DNA of 46,208 nucleotides from UMGS172 sp045647525 (GCA_045647525.1 JAZRMK010000006.1:1-46208), one strand, 5' to 3'. Shown: positions 31,051-40,319, counted from the stretch's first letter. Made by a program: numbers and translations. Notes: generated by a model from the sequence alone, not told the origin.

Positions 31051-31569
31051 TTGCCCAGTCAGATGGTTTTAGACGTCAAGAAGCAGCAGGTTGCTGACAT
31101 CAAAGCACGTGTAGAAGGCGCTTGCGCCGGTGTTTTGGTTGAGTACAGCGGTATTTCGGTTGCTGATGACACCAAGCTCCGTAAAGAGCTCCGTGAGGCT
31201 GGTGTTAACTACACCGTAGTTAAGAACACCATTCTCCGTAAAGCAGTAGAAGGTACCGATCTCGCAGAGATGGAGCCTTTCTTCAACGGCACTACTGCTC
31301 TTGCTACCAGCGCTGAAGATCACGTTGCAGCAGCAAGAATTCTTAACAACTTTGCCGAAAAGAGCGAAAGCTTCAAGATCAAGACCGGCTTCCTTGACGG
31401 AAAGGTTATTGACCTTGCAACTATTGAAAGCCTTGCTAAACTTCCCACAAAAGAAATTCTTCTTGCAACAGTTTGCAACGCATTCAACGCACCTATCTCC
31501 GCATTCGCACGTGTTATCCAGGCTATCGTGGATAAAGACGGCGAGGCAGCTGCACCTGCCGCAGAATAA
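31051..31569 (+). CDS. rplJ: 50S ribosomal protein L10
   Basis: A 172-residue stalk-base protein that holds the L7/L12 dimers. The start TTG at 31051 is used because GGAGGTG lies at 31038-31044; ATG 31063 would be 19 bases or more from it. The N-terminal part (VADIKARVEGACAGVLVEY) and FFNGTTALA near residue 75 are typical. The C-terminal helix that binds L12 ends in an Ala/Pro-rich tail. rplL follows after 52 bases. Confidence 0.95.
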   Translation: MPSQMVLDVKKQQVADIKARVEGACAGVLVEYSGISVADDTKLRKELREAGVNYTVVKNTILRKAVEGTDLAEMEPFFNGTTALATSAEDHVAAARILNNFAEKSESFKIKTGFLDGKVIDLATIESLAKLPTKEILLATVCNAFNAPISAFARVIQAIVDKDGEAAAPAAE

Positions 31570-31621
31570 TAAAGCAGGATAAAACATTAAATTAAAATTT
31601 ATTCATTTGGAGGAAATAAAA

Positions 31622-31996
31622 ATGGCATCAGAGAAAATTGCAGCTATGATTGAAGAAATCAAAGCTATGACCGTTCTTGAGCTTTCTGAGCTCGTACACG
31701 CAGTAGAAGAGGAGTTCGGCGTTTCCGCAGCAGCAGCAGTTGCAGTTGCAGGTCCCGCAGCAGCAGCTCCCGCAGCAGAAGAGAAGACCGAGTTCGACGT
31801 TATTCTTGCAGAAGCAGGCGCAGAGAAGATCAAGGTTATCAAGGTTGTTCGTGAGATCACCGGTCTCGGCCTTGCAGACGCTAAGGCTGTTGTTGACGGC
31901 GCTCCCAAGACCCTTAAAGAAGCAGCTTCTAAGGAAGACGCTGAGGCTATCAAGGCTAAGCTCGAAGAAGTTGGCGCAAAGGTTGAGCTTAAGTAA
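31622..31996 (+). CDS. rplL: 50S ribosomal protein L7/L12
   Basis: A 124-residue stalk protein present as dimers on L10, recruiting translational GTPases. It has the N-terminal dimerisation helices, an Ala/Pro hinge (about residues 39-56) and the C-terminal domain with KIKVIKVVREITGLGLADAK (split around residues 68-87). GGAGG lies 8 bases before ATG 31622. A strong terminator follows, and the next genes are not rpoB/rpoC. Confidence 0.97.
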   Translation: MASEKIAAMIEEIKAMTVLELSELVHAVEEEFGVSAAAAVAVAGPAAAAPAAEEKTEFDVILAEAGAEKIKVIKVVREITGLGLADAKAVVDGAPKTLKEAASKEDAEAIKAKLEEVGAKVELK

Positions 31997-32013
31997 TTTT
32001 TACTTAAAATCAC

Positions 32014-32046
32014 AAAACCCGCAGTTTTACTGCGGGTTTTTCTTTT
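32014..32046 (+). terminator. Intrinsic terminator after rplL
   Basis: A 12-bp stem (32014-32025 with 32029-32040), TTT loop and a long T-rich tail. Confidence 0.92.
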
Positions 32047-32052
32047 GCCTGC

Positions 32053-32081
32053 TTGACGGTTAAAAACCGTTGTCTTATAAT
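32053..32081 (+). promoter_or_regulatory. Promoter for the DUF1653 gene
   Basis: -35 TTGACG (32053-32058) and -10 TATAAT (32076-32081), 17 bases apart. Confidence 0.7.
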
Positions 32082-32103
32082 AACCTTAAAGGTGTGTGAT
32101 GTT

Positions 32104-32316
32104 ATGGATGAAATCAAATTAGGTAAATACCGCCATTTCAAAGGCAACGAATATGAGGTAATAGCTATTGCCAACCACAGTGAAAGCTTGGAGAAATATG
32201 TTGTTTATAAGGCACTTTACGGTGAGGGTGAAATGTGGATACGGCCTGCTTCAATGTGGAATGAAACACTCACTCGTGACGGTAAGACTTTTAAAAGATT
32301 TGAATATATTGGCTAA
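32104..32316 (+). CDS. DUF1653 domain protein
   Basis: A 70-residue protein resembling the DUF1653 family: GKYRHFKGNEYEVIAIANHSE (near the N-terminus, residues 7-27 in two parts), VVYKALYGEGEMWIRP (about 33-48) and the final FKRFEYIG are the usual pattern. Members are small, single-domain proteins with no established function. AAGGTG precedes ATG 32104. It has its own promoter and shares a bidirectional terminator with the convergent phosphoribosyltransferase gene. Confidence 0.8.
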   Translation: MDEIKLGKYRHFKGNEYEVIAIANHSESLEKYVVYKALYGEGEMWIRPASMWNETLTRDGKTFKRFEYIG

Positions 32317-32317
32317 A

Positions 32318-32349
32318 AAAAGCATCCGAAGAAATCTTCGGATGCTTTT
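32318..32349. terminator. Bidirectional terminator between the DUF1653 and phosphoribosyltransferase genes
   Basis: A 15-base perfect inverted repeat (32318-32332 with 32335-32349) bounded by A and T runs serves both convergent genes. Confidence 0.9.
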
Positions 32350-32353
32350 AAAT

Positions 32354-32893
32354 TTACTTAAAGAACAAAGGCAGGGGTTCCAAAAACACAATGTCATCAC
32401 GTTTGGCGGCATCGCCTTCTGCAAGAAATGCACAGCTATCGGAAACCTCACCACCGGCAGTTTTGATAAGTTCTCTCATAGCTGCAAGTGATTCGCCCGT
32501 GCTGATAACGTCATCAATGATGAGTACCTTTTTATCCTTAATCAGATCGACCTCATCCTGACCCAAATAGAGATGTTGCTCGTGCTGGGTGGTGATAGAT
32601 GTTACATCAACCGAAATGGGATTCTTCATATAAACCTTTGTGCCCTTTCTGGCTACAACATAAGGCTTGCCCGACTGACGTGCCATTTCGTATGCCAGAG
32701 GAATGCTCTTTGCTTCGGGAGTTGCTATAACGTCAAAATCCTTAACCTTTTTCAATAACTCTGCGCAACCGGCTATCGTGAGTTCAACATCGCCGAAGAT
32801 GATGAACGCCGCAATATCAAGCTTGTTGCTAACCTCGCACAACGGCAATTTACGGGTAAGTCCTGCGATTTTCATTTCATAGTACTTTTCCAT
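32354..32893 (-). CDS. Adenine phosphoribosyltransferase-like protein
   Basis: A 179-residue type I phosphoribosyltransferase. The PRPP-binding motif is VLIIDDVISTGES (123-135). The overall pattern (MKIAGLTRKLPLCEV start, RKGTKVYMKNP near residue 82) matches the clostridial Apt-like group used for purine base salvage; adenine or xanthine cannot be told apart from sequence alone. AAGGGG lies upstream. It is the last gene of the alaS-HIT operon, 37 bases after the HIT gene, so purine salvage is coupled here to two nucleotide-handling proteins. Confidence 0.82.
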   Translation of the reverse strand: MEKYYEMKIAGLTRKLPLCEVSNKLDIAAFIIFGDVELTIAGCAELLKKVKDFDVIATPEAKSIPLAYEMARQSGKPYVVARKGTKVYMKNPISVDVTSITTQHEQHLYLGQDEVDLIKDKKVLIIDDVISTGESLAAMRELIKTAGGEVSDSCAFLAEGDAAKRDDIVFLEPLPLFFK

Positions 32894-32930
32894 TTTTCAG
32901 TTCCCCTTACATTGATTTTGTTTAAGTCCA

Positions 32931-33269
32931 TCAGCCCGGAGGCCATTGGAGATTTCTTCTTGCCAACAGATGAAAATGAATGTGACCGACGGTTTGTCCA
33001 CCATCTTCGCCGCAGTTGTTTACCACGCGATAGCCGTTTTCCAACTTCTGTTCCTCAGCAATTTTTGCCACGGCCTCAAACACCTTTGCGATAAGATGAC
33101 TGTTTTCAGCTGTGATCTCATCCGCTGATTTTATGTGAGTTTTCGGAACGATGATTGCGTGAAACGGAGCCTGAGGATCAATATCAGCGAAGGCATAAAC
33201 ATTTTCGTCCTCGAAGATCTTGGTAGATGGAATTTCACCCGCTACGATTTTACAAAACAAGCAATCCAT
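32931..33269 (-). CDS. HIT family (HINT-type) nucleotide-binding protein
   Basis: A 112-residue histidine triad protein with His96-x-His98-x-His100 (VGHIHFHLL) and the HINT-type end QWPPG. An N-terminal Cys-x2-Cys (CLFC, 3-6) is also common. HINT enzymes hydrolyse nucleoside phosphoramidates and aminoacyl-adenylates; lying directly after alaS (13 bases) this one may clear aminoacyl-AMP, which is an inference. AAAGGCGG precedes the ATG. Confidence 0.92.
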   Translation of the reverse strand: MDCLFCKIVAGEIPSTKIFEDENVYAFADIDPQAPFHAIIVPKTHIKSADEITAENSHLIAKVFEAVAKIAEEQKLENGYRVVNNCGEDGGQTVGHIHFHLLARRNLQWPPG

Positions 33270-33282
33270 TTTAATACCGCCT

Positions 33283-35895
33283 TTATTTCAACATCTCTTC
33301 GACGGTTGCCTTGACCGAATCAAGAGCAACTTCCACCTTGGAAACATCCTTAGCTCCCGCCATTGCGAAATCAGGGCGTCCACCGCCTTTACCGCCTGCA
33401 ACTGCGGCTACTGCGGCGACCAACTTGCCTGACATAATGCCCGCACTCTGTGCGTCCTTACCGGCGGTTGCTGCAAATGTTACGGAGTCACCTTTAACAT
33501 CAGCAAAAACAGCTACTGCCGAAGCATCGATATCACGAATCTTGTCGCCCATGCTGCGCAAGGTTTCACTGCCTGCGTTTTCAAGACGAGCTACGATAAG
33601 TTTAACCGTTCCAACGGTCACTGCCGAAGCTACCAATTCGCCAACTTTGAGTCCTGCGAGTTTGGAATTAAGTTTTTCGATTTCTTTTTCTTTTGATTTA
33701 AGGTCAGCAGACAACTGCTCACACTTGGTTGTAAGTTCTGCGGTGTTGTTGAGTTTCAATGCCGCTGCTGCGGAATTTATCTCACCAATGGTCTTGTTCA
33801 AAAGTTCCAGTACACCGCGACCTGTTACCGCTTCGATACGTCTTACGCCCGAAGCAACCGATGATTCAGATACAATTTTGAAAAGTCCTATTTTTGCAGT
33901 ATTGTCAATATGAGTACCGCCGCAAAGTTCGACCGAGCAACCAGGAACGTTAACAACACGAACAACTGCGCCGTACTTTTCACCAAACAAAGCCATAGCG
34001 CCCATAGCTTTTGCTTCGTCGATGGGCATTTCCTTGTTTTCAACATCAATGCTCTGCAAGATAGCATCGTTTACAAATGCTTCAACTGCCGCCAATTCGT
34101 CAGTTGACAAACCTTGGAAATGGGTAAAGTCGAAACGGACGGTTGATTCGTTGACCAACTGACCTGCCTGCTCGACGTGGGTGCCCAAAACAGTTCTCAA
34201 CGCAGCCTGCAAAAGATGAGCCGCTGTGTGATTACGTCTGATAGCGGTTCTGCGTTCAAGGGCTACGGTTACATTAACCTTATCGCCAACCGACATTTTG
34301 CCGCTTACGTTGACATAGTGTGTGAAGACACCGCTTGCGTTCTTTTTGACATCACTAACAACAGAATCACCGATGACACCCATATCACCGACCTGACCGC
34401 CGCTTTCAGCGTAAAGAACGGTTTTGTCAAGCACTACAACAGCCTTTTCATCCTCTGCTGATTGCACGTGCTCGCCGTCAACTACGATATCAAGCACCGT
34501 TGCTTCGCAAACATCGTCGGTATAGCCCAAGAATTCGGTTGCCGAAATGCCGTCAAAGGTCAATTCACTGCTCTTCCAGGATTCACCGTCAGCCGCCTTT
34601 CTGGCGTCGCGGGCTCTCTGTTTCTGCTCGGTCATCAAGCGGTTGAACTCGTCCTCATCAACGGTCCAGCCCTTTTCTTCAAGGATATCCTTAGTAATAT
34701 CAAGCGGGAAACCGTATGTGTCGTTAAGCTTAAATGCATCAGCGCCCGAAAGAACTTTGGTGTCGCCGTTTGAAGTGATTTCGTCAAGCATTTTAAGGCC
34801 CTGGTCGATAGTCTTTCCGAAGTTCTCTTCCTCGACCGCGATAATCTTTTTAATCATATCGCTCTTCTCAACAAGTTCGGGATATGCGTCTTTGTTTTCG
34901 GAAATGACCTGGTCGCAGATCTCGCAAAGGAACATACGGTGGATGCCAAGCAACTTTCCGTGACGTGCGGCACGGCGGAGAAGTCTGCGCAAAACGTAAC
35001 CTCTTCCCTCGTTTGACGGTAGAACACCGTCGCAAATCATAAATGTTGCACCTCTTAAATGGTCGGTCACAACACGGATAGACACGTCATTTTTTGCATC
35101 ATCGCCGTATTTTTTGCCGGCAATTTCGCAAACCTTATTAAGAATGTTACGAACAGTATCAACCTCAAAGAGATTGTCAACACCCTGCAACACACAAGCC
35201 AAACGTTCAAGACCCATACCGGTATCGATATTCTTTTGTTTGAGCTCGGTGTAGTTACCGTTGCCGTCGTTATTAAACTGTGAAAAAACGTTATTCCAAA
35301 TTTCCATATAACGATCGCAATCACATCCGGGCTTGCAGTCTGCACTGCCGCAACCGTACTTTTCACCGCGATCAAAATAGATTTCGGAACACGGACCGCA
35401 AGGACCCGAGCCATGCTCCCAGAAGTTATCTGCTTTACCGAGACGGACAACGTGTTCGGGTGTTACGCCTATCTTTTTTGTCCAGATCTCGTATGCTTCT
35501 TCATCATTTTCGTAAATTGAAGGCCACAGAAGATTTTCGGGAATCTCCAAAGCCACGGTCAAGAACTCCCAAGCCCATGCAATAGCCTCTTCCTTGAAAT
35601 AGTCGCCAAACGAGAAGTTGCCGAGCATTTCAAAGTATGTACCGTGACGGGCAGTATGACCTACCCTTTCAAGGTCGGGTGTTCTAATGCACTTTTGACA
35701 AGTGGTGACGCGGTTTCTCGGCGGAGTTACCTCACCTGTAAAGAACTTTTTCATCGGTGCCATACCCGAGTTGATGAGCAACAACGACTTATCGTTCTGC
35801 GGCACAAGGGGGTAACTGCCAAGGCGCAAATGACCCTTGCTTTCAAAGAACGAAAGATACTTCTCTCTCAACTCATTAAGTGATGTCCATTTCAT
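33283..35895 (-). CDS. alaS: Alanine-tRNA ligase
   Basis: An 870-residue class II synthetase charging tRNA-Ala. The aminoacylation core begins LRLGSYPLVPQNDKSLL near residue 22; the editing domain has HTAAHLLQAAL near residue 558 and the zinc site CGGTH near residue 660; the glycine-rich C-terminal C-Ala domain (GGGRPDFAMAGA) is complete. No T-box was seen in the leader of about 80 bases. It is transcribed from a fully consensus promoter and followed by the HIT and phosphoribosyltransferase genes. Confidence 0.97.
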   Translation of the reverse strand: MKWTSLNELREKYLSFFESKGHLRLGSYPLVPQNDKSLLLINSGMAPMKKFFTGEVTPPRNRVTTCQKCIRTPDLERVGHTARHGTYFEMLGNFSFGDYFKEEAIAWAWEFLTVALEIPENLLWPSIYENDEEAYEIWTKKIGVTPEHVVRLGKADNFWEHGSGPCGPCSEIYFDRGEKYGCGSADCKPGCDCDRYMEIWNNVFSQFNNDGNGNYTELKQKNIDTGMGLERLACVLQGVDNLFEVDTVRNILNKVCEIAGKKYGDDAKNDVSIRVVTDHLRGATFMICDGVLPSNEGRGYVLRRLLRRAARHGKLLGIHRMFLCEICDQVISENKDAYPELVEKSDMIKKIIAVEEENFGKTIDQGLKMLDEITSNGDTKVLSGADAFKLNDTYGFPLDITKDILEEKGWTVDEDEFNRLMTEQKQRARDARKAADGESWKSSELTFDGISATEFLGYTDDVCEATVLDIVVDGEHVQSAEDEKAVVVLDKTVLYAESGGQVGDMGVIGDSVVSDVKKNASGVFTHYVNVSGKMSVGDKVNVTVALERRTAIRRNHTAAHLLQAALRTVLGTHVEQAGQLVNESTVRFDFTHFQGLSTDELAAVEAFVNDAILQSIDVENKEMPIDEAKAMGAMALFGEKYGAVVRVVNVPGCSVELCGGTHIDNTAKIGLFKIVSESSVASGVRRIEAVTGRGVLELLNKTIGEINSAAAALKLNNTAELTTKCEQLSADLKSKEKEIEKLNSKLAGLKVGELVASAVTVGTVKLIVARLENAGSETLRSMGDKIRDIDASAVAVFADVKGDSVTFAATAGKDAQSAGIMSGKLVAAVAAVAGGKGGGRPDFAMAGAKDVSKVEVALDSVKATVEEMLK

Positions 35896-35979
35896 TTTAA
35901 AAACTCCTATCTTTTAAGGAAATTTTTTGATATTTAAAGCTTTTTTACCCATAAAAACTTCATCATAATCCAATTTAAT

Positions 35980-36008
35980 ATTATATCCAAAACGCCCTGC
36001 TTTGTCAA
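35980..36008 (-). promoter_or_regulatory. Consensus promoter for alaS
   Basis: On the minus strand perfect TTGACA (36008-36003) and TATAAT (35985-35980), 17 bases apart, just after the PBP stop codon. Confidence 0.85.
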
Positions 36009-36031
36009 CACAGCAAGCACATCTGACAACA

Positions 36032-37612
36032 CTAAAAATTCAAATTTTGCATTTGGGAAATTATACTTTTGAAAATCGGCGCGCAATCGGACGAGCCTGA
36101 CTGCACATCTTCACGTAAAACCGTTATCACATAGGTTCTGTTACCTTCGAAAAAACCGCAAAACCAACCGTTTAAAATATTACGGTCACCGTGTTTCCAG
36201 CCTGTTTGAGCCGTTCCTGTCTTACCACCTGCATTCACTCCTTCTATATAAGCACTGCTTCCCGTTCCGCTTTTAAGCGCCGTATATAGATATGACTTCA
36301 ACGTGTCTGCCGTAGCACTTTTAAACGCCCTGGTGGCAGGTAACTGTGCTGTTTCGGTCGTTACCCCATTAACCTCAACTGACTTTACTATTTTTGGCAT
36401 TCTATACTCTCCGCCGTTTAAAATTGCAGCATATAAAAGACTCAGATTAACGGGTGTCACCATAAGATCACCCTGTCCAATACTAAAATTGCACAATGCG
36501 GTATTCAGCGAAGACAAGGACTCATTCGTTGGCAGAACTCCCTTGTTTGTGTAAAGGCCGCCACCCAGGTCGAGTCCAGTCTGAAATCGCAGACCGCCAA
36601 CTGTTTTTAATAGTTTTTCAGCACCGAGTTTTAATGCCAACGTATAAAAATATGTGTTGCAGGAATAAGCAACGGCTGTTTCCATATCCACTTCGCCATG
36701 TCCCGATGATTTATTACACCTGAACGTTGTTCCGTTCACCGTGATACTACCATTGCAGGTATATTTATAATCGCCCAAACCTCCTTCTATTGCCGCAGCA
36801 GCAATTACTGGTTTAAAAACCGAACCGACATTATAGGTGCAAAATGCTCGGTTTAAGAAAGGAGAGTCAGCAGCATTTAATGATGCAGAAATATCTTCTG
36901 TGTCAAAGGTCGGACTGCTGGCTATTGCCCTTATTTCAGACGTTTCTGCGTCCATAACAACCACTGTTCCGGACTGCGTTTCGCCCAAAGCATACTGTGC
37001 GATTTTTTGTAATTCGCTGTCAATGGTCAATGTCACCGAGCCTTTTGGCGTGTCCTCCACCACCTCATACTCCATGCCCTCTATCATTCTTCCGTTGGAA
37101 TCGGTAGTGTAGGAAATACCAATACCGTTTTGGCTATAAAGAATGTCGTCAAAATAATGTTCAAGCCCCGATACTCCGTGACCTGATGCATCGCAATAAC
37201 CTATTATATGTGTTAAAATACTGCTATACCTTTTAGGAGCCTTGACAGACAACACACTGTCACAAAAGCCATAATAATTTGCTCTTACTACAACGGGTGT
37301 TCCGCTACTCAAAGTTTTTAAAGCCTGCTCCCTTTGGTCACCTTCAAGCATCTGGGCAACTGCTATTACGCCCTCTTCGGTCGGCAAGATCACCGAAACC
37401 GTACTTGATAAGGCTTCGGTCAAAGGATTTCCATCTTTATCGTATATTGTTCCCCTTATGCTGCAAATTTGTTTTAGCTTGGTCGATTGATTGTTGGCAG
37501 CTTCAAGCAGTTCTTCATCAGTTGCCACTACAAACACCCTAGCTCCACACACAACAAACAAAAGGCAAAGGACAATAAAACAACTTAGCGCTCTTTTTGA
37601 AAATTTACACAT
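36032..37612 (-). CDS. Class B penicillin-binding protein (transpeptidase)
   Basis: A 526-residue peptidoglycan DD-transpeptidase anchored by one N-terminal helix (about 8-30). Its active-site motifs are Ser264-x-x-Lys267 (SVFK), Ser317-x-Asn319 (SCN) and Lys464-Thr-Gly (KTGTAQT). The region before residue 200 is a short dimerisation-like domain. It lacks PASTA domains. Following mltG and a U32 gene, it matches the place of pbpI (yrrR) in B. subtilis, so a PbpI-like or PBP2-like role in cell wall synthesis is likely. The SD-like AGGGTGA before ATG 37612 is part of the 3' arm of a hairpin. Confidence 0.9.
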   Translation of the reverse strand: MCKFSKRALSCFIVLCLLFVVCGARVFVVATDEELLEAANNQSTKLKQICSIRGTIYDKDGNPLTEALSSTVSVILPTEEGVIAVAQMLEGDQREQALKTLSSGTPVVVRANYYGFCDSVLSVKAPKRYSSILTHIIGYCDASGHGVSGLEHYFDDILYSQNGIGISYTTDSNGRMIEGMEYEVVEDTPKGSVTLTIDSELQKIAQYALGETQSGTVVVMDAETSEIRAIASSPTFDTEDISASLNAADSPFLNRAFCTYNVGSVFKPVIAAAAIEGGLGDYKYTCNGSITVNGTTFRCNKSSGHGEVDMETAVAYSCNTYFYTLALKLGAEKLLKTVGGLRFQTGLDLGGGLYTNKGVLPTNESLSSLNTALCNFSIGQGDLMVTPVNLSLLYAAILNGGEYRMPKIVKSVEVNGVTTETAQLPATRAFKSATADTLKSYLYTALKSGTGSSAYIEGVNAGGKTGTAQTGWKHGDRNILNGWFCGFFEGNRTYVITVLREDVQSGSSDCAPIFKSIISQMQNLNF

Positions 37613-37653
37613 AAAAAATCACCCTATTTAAGTGTTCCTTAAAACAGGGTGAT
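37613..37653 (-). terminator. Terminator-like hairpin directly before the PBP start codon
   Basis: Arms 37646-37653 and 37618-37625 (ATCACCCT/AGGGTGAT), with an inner TTTAAG/CTTAAA pairing, are followed on the minus strand by T residues that run straight into the ATG at 37612. The AGGGTGA of the second arm doubles as the only SD candidate, so folding would both terminate transcription and hide the ribosome site. Confidence 0.65.
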
Positions 37654-37660
37654 TTAATCA

Positions 37661-38890
37661 TTATTCTGCCTTCATTCGAAGCAAAGAGCCAACTTTTATT
37701 GGTCTTTCAAAAGGTATTTTTACCGTCATCATCGGATGAGGCGCCGAGTCGATGGCGTTTCCATCACCGTCAAACATCTCATCTGCCGTCAAAGTAAACG
37801 GCATTGAACGGGGTTCAAGGCAATCGAGTTCCTGCCCCTTTAAGAACTTGTTTTTAAGTTCCAGCATCACACAGCCGTCCTCATATCCCGTGACGATTCC
37901 CGCAACCGAGTAATCACGCATATAGCCTGCATTGAGATAGGTTTGCGAGTTATCAGGCCGTCCGTAATAAAAGCCCGTTGAATAGGGACGGTGGCTTATT
38001 TTATTGAGTTCCTCCATCACCCATCGGGGTGCAGGAGAATTAGGATCCTTTAAAAACGCGTCCATCGCACCGCGGTAGGCATTCGCAGTAACCGCAGTGT
38101 AGTAATGCGATTTTGCTCTTCCTTCAATTTTGAAACTGTGAACACCTGCATTAACCATATCGGCAATATGCTCTGCCATACACAGATCGTCTGCATTAAG
38201 GATATACGTTCCCTTATCGGTCTCGGTTATGTCGTAATATCTGCCCTCTCTGGTCTTTTCCATCAAAGAGTAACTCCAACGGCAAGACTGCGCACAGTCA
38301 CCGCGGTTGGCATCTCTGCCCGTCATATACGACGAAAGCAGGCATCTGGCAGAAAACGACACACACATAGCACCGTGGGTGAACGCCTCTATATCCAACT
38401 CTTTCGGGGTTTTTGCTCTTATCTCCGCAATCTCCGGAAGGCTCAATTCACGCGCCACCACAATACGTTTCGCGCCCATGTTGTAAAACGCACGTGCAGT
38501 TTCATAATTGACAATGCCCGACTGTACCGAAACGTGAAGTTCCTGCCTAGGACAGTATTTTTTTACCATACCGATGGTTCCGATATCAGAAGCAATTATA
38601 CCGTCAACACCAACTTCTGCAAGGCTTTCTAAAAATGCAGGCAATCGAGAAATCTCATCGTTGTGAGGCAAGGTGTTGCAGGTTACAAACACCTTAACTC
38701 CGTTATTATGAGCGTACTCGACACCCTTTTTCATATCTGCCTCGCCAAAATTTGTTGCCGCTGTTCTCATGCCAAATTCTTCACCCGCAAGATAAACCGC
38801 ATCTGCACCAAAGTCAACAGCAGCTTTAAGTCTTACGAGGTCACCCGCAGGGCATAAAACTTCCTTTCTTTTTGTTTCTAATTCTATCAT
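37661..38890 (-). CDS. U32 family peptidase-like protein (TrhP/YrrO-type tRNA hydroxylation protein)
   Basis: A 409-residue U32 protein. The family motif EAFTHGAMCVSFSARC, near residue 175, is followed by GDCAQSCRW, giving cysteines suited to an Fe-S cluster. U32 proteins of this type (TrhP/YrrO) take part in prephenate-dependent 5-hydroxyuridine formation at tRNA position 34; the mltG neighbourhood matches the B. subtilis yrrL-yrrO region, which supports that role. The start is taken as ATG 38890, overlapping the mltG stop (ATGA), so the two are translationally coupled; a GTG at 38899 is an alternative. The exact activity is inferred from homology. Confidence 0.87.
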   Translation of the reverse strand: MIELETKRKEVLCPAGDLVRLKAAVDFGADAVYLAGEEFGMRTAATNFGEADMKKGVEYAHNNGVKVFVTCNTLPHNDEISRLPAFLESLAEVGVDGIIASDIGTIGMVKKYCPRQELHVSVQSGIVNYETARAFYNMGAKRIVVARELSLPEIAEIRAKTPKELDIEAFTHGAMCVSFSARCLLSSYMTGRDANRGDCAQSCRWSYSLMEKTREGRYYDITETDKGTYILNADDLCMAEHIADMVNAGVHSFKIEGRAKSHYYTAVTANAYRGAMDAFLKDPNSPAPRWVMEELNKISHRPYSTGFYYGRPDNSQTYLNAGYMRDYSVAGIVTGYEDGCVMLELKNKFLKGQELDCLEPRSMPFTLTADEMFDGDGNAIDSAPHPMMTVKIPFERPIKVGSLLRMKAE

Positions 38891-40290
38891 TCTGCCCACA
38901 GTCCGTTTCTTTTGAGTTTGGCAATTGTATTATTATGTTCGCTAAGCGACCTGTTGAAGTAGAACTTCATATTCTTATCGGTAACAAAGTACAATGAATT
39001 ACAGTTTTCATCAGGCCAAAGAACCGCTTCAATCGACCTTAAACTTGGCGAGCAATACGCACCGGGTGCAAGACCGACTATTTCATAAGTGTCATATAGC
39101 TTAGTGTTGTATTTATAAAATCTGGTGGGGTCGGACTGCAACTTAGGGACTTGCCAATCATTAAGTCGGTTCCAGAATACTGCCGCAACCTTTCTTGCAT
39201 CAGACTCGCTGGCGACACTTGCCTCCATTTCAACAACCGATGCCAAGGTGAGAATATCGTGCATTGAATAGCCCAACTCCTCGGCACGTTTATACATTTC
39301 GTCGGTCAATTTGTTGTTCATATTCGAAAGCATCTTCTTGACCGCCTGCTCCGCACCCGACTTGTCACCCGTAGCAAACATACGGTATGTGTCAGGGAAG
39401 AGATAGCCTTCAAGCACATAGTGCACGCCGTCAGTTTGCGACTTTACACCCGTCATAAACTTATAGTTATACTTATCGGCAGTAGCTTCATTGACGGCTT
39501 GCTTGAACTGACTTGCAGTACACACACCGTTTTCTTCCAGACGCACGGCTATCTGGTCAACAGTCCAGCCTTCCGGGATAACAATGGTGACCTCGTTCAC
39601 GTCAGCACCTTCGTCGCACAGTTTGTCAACAATTGTGCTGTAAGTGTCCTGCTTTGTAAAGGTAAAAAGTCCACCGTTGAATCGGTCATCATAGCCGCCC
39701 GACTTGGCGTAAAACCTAAAAAAGCCGACACTGTCGATTATTCCGTTTTCGTGCAAAATTTCGGCAACTTCCTTTGCCGAAGCGCCCTCCTTGATATATA
39801 CCTGTATCTCATCTGCGGCATCGTTGCCTGCATATATTCCGAGATAATCCATTCCGAAGCGCACAACGAAAATTGCTGCAACAATAGAAATAACAAATAT
39901 TGCCATTGTCCAGACAACTGCAACAAGGCAGCTCTTACGGCGGTCGGATTTCTTTTTAGGTTTCTTTTTGGCCTTTTTTTGAGGCTCCTCCACCGCGACT
40001 TCTTCTCTGATTATCTTTTCGGTTTCATAAGTATCAATAAAGAAATCCTTGCCCAAAACGAAATCATCGGTAAGCTTTGTGTCATCAAGAGTCGCCTGGT
40101 CCTCCTCAATAGGAATAGGCGATGATGTATTATCGGCCGCGTCAAGTTCTGCCATCAATTCGGTGACAAGAAGTTCCGCATCGGATTGCGGCTTTAATAA
40201 TTCTTCGGTTCGGTCATTTGATTTAGAAGAAAACGAATCATAAAACTCAAACTCCAAATTGTCGTTGTTATCTTTTTTAAAATCGTTCAT
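38887..40290 (-). CDS. mltG: Endolytic transglycosylase MltG
   Basis: A 467-residue YceG/MltG protein that cuts nascent glycan strands and sets their length. Residues 1-115 are a cytoplasmic, acidic and then very basic extension (KKAKKKPKKKSDRRK, 105-119), followed by one transmembrane helix (121-144), a LysM-like region and the catalytic domain with LASVVEMEASV, whose glutamate is the expected acid. The C-terminal block LYFVTDKNMKFYFNRSLSEHN, ending near residue 455, is typical. AAAGGGCGG lies upstream. The long basic-acidic N-terminus is more than most homologues carry. Confidence 0.93.
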   Translation of the reverse strand: MNDFKKDNNDNLEFEFYDSFSSKSNDRTEELLKPQSDAELLVTELMAELDAADNTSSPIPIEEDQATLDDTKLTDDFVLGKDFFIDTYETEKIIREEVAVEEPQKKAKKKPKKKSDRRKSCLVAVVWTMAIFVISIVAAIFVVRFGMDYLGIYAGNDAADEIQVYIKEGASAKEVAEILHENGIIDSVGFFRFYAKSGGYDDRFNGGLFTFTKQDTYSTIVDKLCDEGADVNEVTIVIPEGWTVDQIAVRLEENGVCTASQFKQAVNEATADKYNYKFMTGVKSQTDGVHYVLEGYLFPDTYRMFATGDKSGAEQAVKKMLSNMNNKLTDEMYKRAEELGYSMHDILTLASVVEMEASVASESDARKVAAVFWNRLNDWQVPKLQSDPTRFYKYNTKLYDTYEIVGLAPGAYCSPSLRSIEAVLWPDENCNSLYFVTDKNMKFYFNRSLSEHNNTIAKLKRNGLWAE

Positions 40291-40319
40291 TTAAACCGCC
40301 CTTTCATGACGTTCTAAAT

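Noticed and set aside
35896..36008. T-box riboswitch before alaS
   Set aside because: The leader is only about 80 bases, AT-rich, and lacks the T-box sequence and terminator stem.
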